In this document: positions 8,186 to 13,559 of the stretch, in pieces
Layout: every line of letters starts with the position of its first letter
Numbering within the stretch: position 1 is the stretch's first letter
From: Myxococcales bacterium
GTDB lineage: Bacteria > Myxococcota > Polyangia > Polyangiales > Polyangiaceae
DNA: 13,559 bases
Direction: 5' to 3'
Assembly (NCBI GenBank): GCA_020430865.1
Contig: JAGQIY010000374.1
Location: forward strand, 1-13,559
Position numbers and translations under genes: made by a program
The notes under the pieces: generated by a model
What the model was told of the DNA's origin: nothing
Databases searched by the model: none
Seen by the model: the letters and a program-made list of their open reading frames with translations, nothing else

Positions 8186-8249
8186 CGGAGCCCGAGCCAC
8201 ACCGCACGGCAATGTGGAACGCCGCTCCGTGGCGCGCCAACGCACCGGC

Positions 8250-9398
8250 TCAGCGGGCGAGCATCACCAGCAACCCGCCGTCGGGCAGCTTGAACTCGAC
8301 GCGGTTTCGCGCGTGCTTGAACCACTTCACGTCGTCGGGGTCAGCCAGCGCCAGCGGCCGCGAACGGACGTGAGGATTGCCCTCCAGGTTGTTGAACTCC
8401 GCGGTCAGCGTGTTGAACACCTCACTCATCGCTTCCATCGCGTCCTGAGTCGGCGCTCCTTCGGTGATCTGCTCGAGCACCTCTGGCTCTGGCAGCATCA
8501 GTAGCAGGCCTCCCATGCGCGCCACCGCCTCCACGTCTGCCAGCATCACGCCGCGCAAGACGTCGTCGTCACCCATGAGCTTGGCGCCGTAGAAGGCCTC
8601 CAGGTGCTCGGCTTCTCCATCCGGCGGCTCGAGCTCGACGTCGCTCCCCACGAGGGTCGCGATGCAGCGCTCGAAAGCGTTCGGCGGCGGCACCTCGAAG
8701 GGGTCGAAGTCCGGGACTGGCGGGGGGATGCTCGCCGGCTCGCCCGCTTGCTCCGGCGCTCCGCCCTCGCCGCCGTCTTCCGCTGCGCTGCCCGCAGCCT
8801 CCGCGCCCTCCACGCCATCGCTCGAGGCCGGGCTCGCCTTGCTCTGGAGATCGGCCTGGTCGCTACCCGCGTGTTCCGCCGGCTGGGGCGTGGCCCCGTG
8901 AGGCGGGATGTGTGGGCTGGCAGCGCTGCCGGCCGGTGCTTCGCTCCCGCGCAGGCGGAGGTCGAGATTCCCAGGGCTGTAGAGGATGCGCTCGAGCTTC
9001 GCCAGGCGACGCTTGAGCTCGTCATTTTCCACCCGTAAACGCGCTAGCTCCCGCTGCTGCCTCCAGTAGGTCTCGACTTCCGCGCGGCGCTTGCGCGCCT
9101 GATCACGAAAGTGGCGAGCCGACGTGTTGCTCGGGACCCAGGTCCCCTTGGCAGACTCGAAGGTCGCGTGGGGCCCGGAGGTCGTGTCGAAGACCCCCCG
9201 CGCGCTGCGCTCGAGATCGGAGTCGGAGTTGTGCTGGGTCAAGAACCAGAGGATCCCCTCGCGGCCCTCGATCCGCTGCAGCGTCGGCCGAAAGACACCA
9301 GGGTCCACCGCGACGAGGAGCTCCACCTCCAGGTACCAGCGCCCGTCTCGACGAAGCAGCCGCTTGGCGCGGGCGCCGTCCAGCAAGTCGCCAGTCAT
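8250..9398 (-). CDS. Uncharacterised coiled-coil protein with CheC/CheX-like C-terminal region
   Basis: A 382-residue cytoplasmic protein from ATG 9398; GTG 9407 would add three residues, and neither has a Shine-Dalgarno. Residues about 1-90 form a compact alpha/beta domain of unknown family (WYLEVELLVAVDPG...). Residues about 97-139 are strongly coiled-coil (charged heptads, ELARLRVENDELKRRLAKLE). Residues about 147-232 are a low-complexity Ala/Gly/Ser/Pro/Glu linker. The C-terminal part (about 237-382) has a helix reading DAMEAMSEVFNTLTAEFNN. Its E326-x-x-N329 resembles the E-x2-N dephosphorylation motif of CheC/CheX/FliY phosphatases ('ELANMIAG'-type helices), and the hydrophobic flanks (GLLLMLPEPE, GGLLVMLAR) fit. 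This domain call is by eye and tentative. A CheY-like receiver is encoded about 450 bases away on the other strand, a possible phosphatase and substrate pair. Confidence 0.75.
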   Translation of the reverse strand: MTGDLLDGARAKRLLRRDGRWYLEVELLVAVDPGVFRPTLQRIEGREGILWFLTQHNSDSDLERSARGVFDTTSGPHATFESAKGTWVPSNTSARHFRDQARKRRAEVETYWRQQRELARLRVENDELKRRLAKLERILYSPGNLDLRLRGSEAPAGSAASPHIPPHGATPQPAEHAGSDQADLQSKASPASSDGVEGAEAAGSAAEDGGEGGAPEQAGEPASIPPPVPDFDPFEVPPPNAFERCIATLVGSDVELEPPDGEAEHLEAFYGAKLMGDDDVLRGVMLADVEAVARMGGLLLMLPEPEVLEQITEGAPTQDAMEAMSEVFNTLTAEFNNLEGNPHVRSRPLALADPDDVKWFKHARNRVEFKLPDGGLLVMLAR

Positions 9399-9517
9399 AC
9401 TGGCCACCTCAGGAGGGCGAAGGCTGTGGACTCGACGTTCACGCCCTGGGAGATCGGCCGTTCCGGAACTTTCTGAAGGCCTGGTCGCAGCAGGCCTGAA
9501 TCAAGTGAGCAAAACCC

Positions 9518-9546
9518 TTGCGCAGTCGCAGCTTCTGGAGCATAAG
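9518..9546 (+). promoter_or_regulatory. Candidate sigma70-type promoter for tRNA-Leu
   Basis: TTGCGC (9518-9523) and CATAAG (9541-9546) are separated by exactly 17 bases, about 43 bases upstream of the mature tRNA 5' end. Matches to consensus are partial (3/6 and 4/6), so this is only a candidate. Confidence 0.35.
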
Positions 9547-9589
9547 GCCTTCCCCCAAGCGGGGTTCCACTCCGTTTGATGTAGCGCAC

Positions 9590-9673
9590 GCGAAGGTGGC
9601 GGAATTGGCAGACGCGCTAGATTCAGGTTCTAGTGGGGTAACTCCCGTGGAGGTTCAAGTCCTCTCCTTCGCA
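9590..9673 (+). tRNA. tRNA-Leu (anticodon CAG)
   Basis: A full cloverleaf with a long variable arm. The acceptor arms GCGAAGG (9590-9596) and CCTTCGC (9666-9672) pair perfectly, with discriminator A at 9673. The anticodon stem CTAGA/TCTAG encloses loop TTCAGGT with anticodon CAG at 9624-9626, reading the CUG codon that dominates this GC-rich genome. The T-arm is GGAGG-TTCAAGT-CCTCT, and the variable arm is TGGGG-TAAC-TCCC-type, as expected for a class II leucine tRNA. The 3' CCA is not encoded (ACA follows). A terminator lies 15 bases downstream. No integrase or attachment-site duplication is seen next to it. Confidence 0.97.
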
Positions 9674-9688
9674 CAGACCTAGTCCTCG

Positions 9689-9720
9689 AAACGGCCCCGA
9701 ACGGGGCCGTTTCTCATTTC
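9689..9720 (+). terminator. Rho-independent terminator of tRNA-Leu
   Basis: A perfect 10-base stem AAACGGCCCC/GGGGCCGTTT (9689-9712) with GAAC loop is followed by CTCATTTC. It is placed 15 bases after the tRNA 3' end. The stem is symmetric and could also act on the minus strand. Confidence 0.9.
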
Positions 9721-9861
9721 GGGGCGTTCGCTCGCTGCCTGGGCTCTGAAAAGCCTTCAGCGTGAGCGAGATGGGCCGTTTGTTCAGCCTGAGCGCGTCG
9801 TTCGGCTGCCGCCGGAGCGCGCCACTCACTCGGCGTAGCCGAATCAACAGGCGAGAGACGG

Positions 9862-10224
9862 ATGAAGATACTGATCGTGGACGACAGCAAGGCCATGCGC
9901 ATGATCGTACGCCGCACCCTGCGGCAGGCTGGCTACGGCAATCATGACATCGAGGAAGCGGAGAACGGCCGCGAGGCCCTCGACAAGATCCGCGGCGCGG
10001 CGCCAGATCTGGTGCTCTCCGACTGGAACATGCCAGAGATGACGGGCATCGAGCTGCTGGAGACCCTCGGGGCAGATGGCCCCAAGGTGAAATTCGGCTT
10101 CGTCACCTCGGAGGGCACGCCGGAGATGCGTGCGCGCGCCAGCGGTGCAGGAGCGCTGTTCTTGATCGCCAAGCCGTTCACCCCGGAGAACTTCCAGCAA
10201 GCGCTGGATCCCGTGATCAACTGA
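9862..10224 (+). CDS. Stand-alone CheY-like response regulator (receiver domain only)
   Basis: A 120-residue single-domain receiver. The acidic pocket is D7 and D8 (LIVDDSKAMR), the phosphoacceptor is D54 (LVLSDWNMPEMTG), the switch Thr is T82 (FVTSEG), and the conserved Lys is K104 (AKPF), so it should be phosphorylated normally. The SDWNMP signature is typical of chemotaxis-type CheY proteins. There is no output domain, so it must act by protein contact with a motor, kinase or other partner. No histidine kinase, CheA or methyl-accepting protein is in the window. The start is ATG 9862, where the domain begins; a purine-rich GGCGAGAG precedes it. The gene is apparently monocistronic: the tRNA terminator lies upstream and a hairpin downstream. 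Confidence 0.94.
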   Translation: MKILIVDDSKAMRMIVRRTLRQAGYGNHDIEEAENGREALDKIRGAAPDLVLSDWNMPEMTGIELLETLGADGPKVKFGFVTSEGTPEMRARASGAGALFLIAKPFTPENFQQALDPVIN

Positions 10225-10227
10225 GCA

Positions 10228-10257
10228 CGCTCCGACGGACTCCCGATCCGTGGAGCG
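10228..10257 (+). terminator. Hairpin downstream of the CheY-like gene
   Basis: The left arm CGCTCC-G-ACGGA (10228-10239) pairs with TCCGTGGAGCG (10247-10257): 11 pairs with a single bulged G and a 7-base loop, starting 4 bases after the stop codon. No T-run follows, so it may terminate poorly or stabilise the mRNA end. Confidence 0.5.
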
Positions 10258-10316
10258 GCGCAGGGCCTCCCGAGTCCGGGCACCTCGGTGCTATGTGATC
10301 CGAGGAGGCTCTGTTC

Positions 10317-10649
10317 ATGGCGGACTACTACGATAGCGACGATCTGAAGAAGTTCGGCGGCATCGCCGACTTCAGCCCCGAGCTGGCTGAAAAGTTCTTC
10401 GCCTGGTACGGCGCGGTATTCAAGGACGGGGCGCTGAGCGCGCGAGAGAAAGCCCTGATCGGCCTGGCCGTCGCCCATGCGATTCAGTGCCCCTACTGCA
10501 TCGATTCGTTCACCAAGGGCAGCCTGGAGAAGGGAGCCGATCGCGAACAGCTGACCGAGGCGCTCCACGTCGCTGCCGCGGTTCGGGGCGGCGCCAGTCT
10601 GGTACACGGCGTCCAGATGCGAAACCATGCGGACAAGGTCAGCATGTGA
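10317..10649 (+). CDS. AhpD/carboxymuconolactone decarboxylase-like protein, arsenosugar-associated peroxidase-like
   Basis: A 110-residue all-helical protein with the CMD/AhpD core. The redox motif C58-P-Y-C61 follows the helix SAREKALIGLAVAHAIQ, and the His of the AhpD motif four residues after the second Cys is replaced by Phe65 (CPYCIDSF). The helix ending GGASLVHGVQM is typical of the family. It resembles the 'peroxidase-like' proteins found beside ArsS in arsenosugar-type loci, and ArsS is indeed the next gene. Likely role: thiol-dependent redox chemistry on an arsenic intermediate or protection from peroxide; unproven. The start ATG 10317 has a strong Shine-Dalgarno (GAGGAGG, 10302-10308). 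The stop TGA overlaps the ATG of arsS by one base (TGATG), implying translational coupling. Confidence 0.92.
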   Translation: MADYYDSDDLKKFGGIADFSPELAEKFFAWYGAVFKDGALSAREKALIGLAVAHAIQCPYCIDSFTKGSLEKGADREQLTEALHVAAAVRGGASLVHGVQMRNHADKVSM

Positions 10650-11686
10650 TGGGAGCTCGGGTCCGCTCTCAACAGGCGCGACGGCTGCCCTTGGCCGAGC
10701 CCCAGACGCAGCTGCAGACCTTGCAGCGCGTCGCGCTCGCGCAGGAGTTCGATGCAGCCCTCGGTTCCGCAGGGTTATGGCCCCTCAGGCCGGCTGCGCT
10801 CGAGATCCTGCAGGTCAACGTAGGCAAGCTCTGCAACCAGGTCTGCCGCCACTGCCACGTCGACGCCGGACCGGATCGTCGAGAGGTGATGTCGCGGGAG
10901 GTCTTCGAGTGGTGCCTCGAGGCGCTCTCCAGAGCCGAGATCCCGAGCGTGGACATCACTGGCGGCGCACCCGAGCTGAACCCCGACTTTCGCTGGTTCG
11001 TGGAGGCGGTGAAGTCTCAGGGCCGCCACGTCATGGACCGCTGCAACCTGACGGTGATCGAGACTCCGTCCGGCGCTGACTTGCCGCAGTTCTTCGCCAC
11101 TCACGACGTCGAGGTGATCTGCTCTCTCCCCCACTATCGAGCCCTGGGAACCGACAGTCAGCGGGGCGAGGGCGTCTTCGAAAAGAGCATCCGCGCCCTG
11201 AAGCGCCTGAACGCGGTGGGCTATGGGCGAGGGGCACACCGCCTGGTGTTGGTCACGAACCCCGTGGGAGCGTTCCTTCCACCAGACCAGGCTTCTCTCG
11301 AGCGCGAGTGGAGGCGTGAGCTGGCGGAGCGCCACGGCGTGCACTTCGATGCGCTCTACACCATCACCAACATGCCCATCAGCCGCTACCTGGAGTGGCT
11401 GCTCGACAGCGGCAACCTGGACGCCTACTTGAAGCGTCTCGTCGCAGCGTTCAACCCCGCCGCTGCTCGCGGTGTGATGTGTCGCAACACGCTGAGTGTG
11501 GGCTACGATGGCACGCTGTACGACTGCGACTTCAATCAGATGCTCGACCTGAGCCTGACTCGGGGCATCGCCCACATCCGTGATTTCGACCCCGAGGTGC
11601 TGAGCGCACGGACGATTCGCGTCAACCGCCATTGCTTCGGCTGCACCGCGGGGGCGGGGTCGAGCTGCGGCGGCGCGACGACCTGA
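10649..11686 (+). CDS. arsS: ArsS, arsenosugar biosynthesis radical SAM protein
   Basis: A 345-residue radical SAM enzyme. The [4Fe-4S] motif is C62-NQV-C66-RH-C69, followed by HVDAGPDR. TGGAPELNP (about 104-112) matches the SAM-binding GGE-type segment. The Cys-rich C-terminal domain carries C278, YDCDFNQMLDL (C293), and HCFGCTAGAGSSCGG (C329, C332, C340), characteristic of the ArsS (radical SAM/Cys-rich) family. ArsS is known to attach a 5'-deoxyadenosyl group from SAM to a dimethylated arsenic species, making the first arsenosugar precursor after ArsM methylation. No arsM, arsR or arsenic transporter is visible, so the methylated substrate must come from elsewhere. ATG 10649 was chosen because it overlaps the preceding stop (TGATG); upstream extension would run inside the previous gene. 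A long hairpin begins two bases after the stop. Confidence 0.94.
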   Translation: MGARVRSQQARRLPLAEPQTQLQTLQRVALAQEFDAALGSAGLWPLRPAALEILQVNVGKLCNQVCRHCHVDAGPDRREVMSREVFEWCLEALSRAEIPSVDITGGAPELNPDFRWFVEAVKSQGRHVMDRCNLTVIETPSGADLPQFFATHDVEVICSLPHYRALGTDSQRGEGVFEKSIRALKRLNAVGYGRGAHRLVLVTNPVGAFLPPDQASLEREWRRELAERHGVHFDALYTITNMPISRYLEWLLDSGNLDAYLKRLVAAFNPAAARGVMCRNTLSVGYDGTLYDCDFNQMLDLSLTRGIAHIRDFDPEVLSARTIRVNRHCFGCTAGAGSSCGGATT

Positions 11687-11687
11687 C

Positions 11688-11717
11688 GCTCGAGAGCGAG
11701 CGCCGCGCTCGTCGAGC
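11688..11717 (+). terminator. Hairpin immediately after arsS
   Basis: The stem GCTCGAGAGCG (11688-11698) pairs with CGCTC-G-TCGAGC (11706-11717): 11 pairs with one bulged base and a 7-base loop. It begins two bases after the arsS stop and is followed by AATTTG, a weak T-tract. It probably ends the peroxidase-like/arsS transcript before the kinase gene. Confidence 0.55.
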
Positions 11718-11758
11718 AATTTGCGCACGCGAAACAGCCAGAGTAGCGTTGCAAGTTG

Positions 11759-12634
11759 ATGGCGTATGACCTCGGCTCCGTGATCCAAGATCGCTACCGC
11801 ATCTTGGCCAAGGTCGGTTCGGGGGCGCATGGAGTGGTGTACCGAGCGCGCGACCTGGAGACGCGAGATGAGGTGGCGCTGAAGTTCCTCGGCTCGGGTT
11901 TTGGTTTCGACCCCCAGTACAACCGACGACTCGAACGCGAGGCGCAGGCCATGGCGCGGCTGCGCGGAACCCATGCGGTCCACGTGCACAACATCAGGCA
12001 CACCGACGACGGTCTCACGTACATCGTGATGGAGATGCTCCACGGCCACAACCTGGAGGATTACCTCGCCCAGGCCGAGCAGCTGGGAGGTCAGATCAAG
12101 CCGGATCGCCTGCTGATGCTGCTGCGCCCCGTCGTCGACACCCTCGAGGCCGCCCACGCTCAAGGCATCGTGCATCGCGATCTCAAGCCCGCCAACATCT
12201 TCGTGATCGACAAACAGCATGGAGGCGGCGTGCGCCTGCTGGACTTCGGCCTCGTGAAGGTGTTGAACGCCAGCGCACTCACCGACGATGGAATGGTGGC
12301 AGGCTCTCCGAGCTACATCGCGCCTGAAGCCTGGGCGGGCAATCCCCGTATCCTGGACCACCGTATCGATCTCTACGCCCTCGGCGTGATCGTATTCCGC
12401 GCGCTGAGTGGACATCTGCCCACCCCACGTGGTGGCCTGATCAACACCATGCAGTGGGCGACAGGCGGTGAGCGACCCAGCCTGCACGCCCTACGAACAT
12501 CGCTGCCTCCCAGCATTGATTTCTGGGTGGAAAAAGCGCTCGCCATCGCGCCCGAGGATCGCTTTCAGACCGTTCGCAGTCAGCTGAACGCGCTGGAGTC
12601 GATCCTGGCGACGCCGGTGACCAGCCCGTTCTGA
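11759..12634 (+). CDS. Soluble Hanks-type serine/threonine protein kinase
   Basis: A 291-residue protein that is almost entirely a kinase domain. It shows the glycine loop GSGAHGVVY (20-28), the ATP-anchoring Lys in VALKF (K42), the helix-C Glu (E61), the catalytic loop HRDLKPANI (139-147, D141, K143, N146), DFG at 162-164, and the APE motif (188-190). All catalytic residues are present, so it should phosphorylate Ser/Thr. There is no transmembrane segment, PASTA repeat or other C-terminal sensor, unlike most bacterial kinases of this type, so it is cytosolic and probably controlled by a partner or by autophosphorylation in the activation loop (LTDDGMVAGSPSY). ATG 11759 was preferred to TTG 11756. 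It is preceded by the arsS hairpin, so probably has its own promoter, and is convergent with the PEGA-like gene. Confidence 0.95.
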   Translation: MAYDLGSVIQDRYRILAKVGSGAHGVVYRARDLETRDEVALKFLGSGFGFDPQYNRRLEREAQAMARLRGTHAVHVHNIRHTDDGLTYIVMEMLHGHNLEDYLAQAEQLGGQIKPDRLLMLLRPVVDTLEAAHAQGIVHRDLKPANIFVIDKQHGGGVRLLDFGLVKVLNASALTDDGMVAGSPSYIAPEAWAGNPRILDHRIDLYALGVIVFRALSGHLPTPRGGLINTMQWATGGERPSLHALRTSLPPSIDFWVEKALAIAPEDRFQTVRSQLNALESILATPVTSPF

Positions 12635-12687
12635 GTCCCGACCAGAGGCGCGTGCTTTGGCAGCCAGCTACGACTCGCCGAATGCAC

Positions 12688-13437
12688 TCAGAACGAGCCA
12701 CCAAGAGTGGCCATGCTCCCACCGCGCAGCCCGCGCACGTCGAACCGCAGGGCCTGTGCCCGCGGCTTGGAGCGCGCCTGGGTGCCCAGGGTGGCCGCGC
12801 CAGAGCTACCGCCGGAGCCAAGCCACAAAACCGCCGCCACTCCGAAAGAGACCACCCCGACGCCGAAGCCGATGTCACCAATCAGCCGACTCTGCTCGAT
12901 GGCGTCTCGGTCGGAGCTCGCGCAGTTCGGAGCACAACCGCTGCTGTCCAGATCATCCAGCTTGCTGGACGCGTCCAGCCAGAAGCCAGTGCCGACCCCG
13001 AGACCGACCACGCCGAGACCGACGAACGCCCAGGGTAGCGCCCCGGGGCCCTCATCGACACTGGGAGCTTGATCCTCGGGGAGCTCCTCTCCCCCGGCCG
13101 GGACGTCCCCGACGCGGTCAATTCCGACCTTCACGGCCTTGTTCTTCTGCCCTTCGAGGAGCGTGACCTGCTTCTCGCTGACGGTGCCGTCCGGAAACGT
13201 GAACTTGAACTGGTGCTTGCCCGGGTTCAAGCTCACGGCGCGGCCAGCATGGGCGTCTGCGTCCACGGCCTGTCCGTCGACCTCGACGTGGACGTCCTTG
13301 ACGTCTGCGCCTTCGACCTCGAAGACGACCGTTGGTAGGCTGGACTCGACCTCGGTCAGCCACTGCGCGCAGTCCTTCTGCACCGCCGCCAGACACGTCT
13401 GGCTGGCGCACACCAGCAGTTGCTCACGAGCGCCCAT
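12688..13437 (-). CDS. PEGA-like protein with two transmembrane segments, 5' end disrupted
   Basis: The open frame from ATG 13437 encodes 249 residues. Residues 1-32 are a Cys-containing helical segment (REQLLVCASQTCL...). Residues about 36-106 form a beta-rich PEGA/carboxypeptidase-regulatory-like module (VEVDGQAVDA, NPGKHQFKFTFPDG). An acidic linker follows, then two hydrophobic spans (about 133-155 and 187-207) around a C168-x3-C172 pair. Such architecture is common in myxobacterial envelope proteins. ATG 13437 is unlikely to be the native start: homologous-looking helical sequence continues upstream in frame for 29 codons to a TGA at 13525-13527, and beyond it a signal-peptide-like hydrophobic run continues in the same frame. 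The gene is therefore either a pseudogene by nonsense mutation, affected by a sequence error, or translated from an internal start as a non-exported form. It is convergent with the kinase gene. Function unknown. Confidence 0.7.
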   Translation of the reverse strand: MGAREQLLVCASQTCLAAVQKDCAQWLTEVESSLPTVVFEVEGADVKDVHVEVDGQAVDADAHAGRAVSLNPGKHQFKFTFPDGTVSEKQVTLLEGQKNKAVKVGIDRVGDVPAGGEELPEDQAPSVDEGPGALPWAFVGLGVVGLGVGTGFWLDASSKLDDLDSSGCAPNCASSDRDAIEQSRLIGDIGFGVGVVSFGVAAVLWLGSGGSSGAATLGTQARSKPRAQALRFDVRGLRGGSMATLGGSF

Positions 13438-13559
13438 CAGGTCGCCGTCTCGACGCTGGGTATGCGCCTTGACGTAGCTGTCAGCACACTGCTGCTGATT
13501 AGGCGCATCATCGGCCGCGGCGACTCAGGCGGCAAGCAGGAAAACAAGAGACACCAACA
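13438..13559 (-). other. Upstream in-frame remnant: hydrophobic leader, TGA, mature N-terminus of PEGA-like gene
   Basis: On the minus strand, in the frame of the PEGA-like gene, bases 13559-13528 read LVSLVFLLAA, the hydrophobic core of a signal peptide. Then comes TGA (13527-13525), then VAAADDAPNQQQCADSYVKA and further helical residues running into ATG 13437. No ATG, GTG or TTG lies between the TGA and ATG 13437. The true start codon, if any, lies beyond the right edge of the window. Confidence 0.7.

Noticed and set aside
7085..8293. 402-codon plus-strand frame opposite the metzincin lipoprotein.
   Set aside because: It is a shadow; the minus-strand product has a lipobox and a complete zinc motif.
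9410..9476. AGGAGG on the plus strand followed by a GTG-started 16-codon frame ahead of the tRNA.
   Set aside because: The frame is too short, has no recognisable sequence, and the site is the complement of the CheX-like gene's leader.
9590..9720. The tRNA-Leu gene as an integration site of a genomic island.
   Set aside because: No integrase, no duplicated tRNA 3' end and no base-composition change are seen on either side.
10775..12487. 570-codon minus-strand open frame spanning arsS and the kinase.
   Set aside because: It crosses two clear plus-strand genes and their intergenic hairpin; its product shows no recognisable domain.
13525..13527. TGA as a selenocysteine codon in the PEGA-like gene.
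   Set aside because: It sits in a signal peptide with no redox motif, and no selenocysteine insertion hairpin is evident after it.

Overview
This GC-rich window (mostly G/C third codon positions) looks like chromosomal DNA of a myxobacterium-type bacterium (Myxococcota, Polyangia-like). That is an inference from gene content: a Hanks-type Ser/Thr kinase, a Gly/Gln-rich lipoprotein protease, a PEGA-like protein with two membrane segments, and an actinobacterial-style HSP90 family protein. No insertion sequence, phage gene, integrase or CRISPR array is visible. A tRNA-Leu gene sits in the middle.

Layout. Positions 1-4162 (minus strand) hold a two-gene unit: a divergent HSP90-family ATPase, then 40 bases later a long helical-repeat (TPR-like) protein that runs off the left edge and carries a duplicated His/Cys-rich metal-binding-like segment. 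A 254-base divergent intergenic region follows. Its distal part is AT-rich, with two adjacent palindromes and three TTTGAC copies. It leads into a plus-strand pair, a membrane fatty acid desaturase and a MerR-family regulator, joined by an ATGA overlap (4417-6533). Next come two minus-strand genes: a metzincin-like zinc protease lipoprotein (6605-8089) and a coiled-coil protein whose C-terminal part resembles CheC/CheX phosphatases (8250-9398).

From 9590 the plus strand carries tRNA-Leu(CAG) with a strong terminator, a stand-alone CheY-like receiver, and an overlapping pair for arsenosugar-type metabolism: a CxxC peroxidase-like protein and the radical SAM enzyme ArsS. A hairpin follows directly after arsS. 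A soluble Ser/Thr kinase with no sensor domain comes next. Convergent to it is a PEGA-like two-TM protein whose signal peptide is interrupted by an in-frame TGA.

How the genes may work together. The desaturase and MerR genes probably form a self-regulated membrane-lipid unit. The peroxidase-like gene and arsS form a small arsenic-modification operon, with no arsM or arsR in view. The HSP90 and TPR-like genes form a plausible chaperone and partner pair. The CheX-like protein and the CheY-like receiver could be a phosphatase and substrate pair, but that is speculative. Minus-strand genes here generally lack a recognisable Shine-Dalgarno sequence, whereas the desaturase and the peroxidase-like gene have strong ones.
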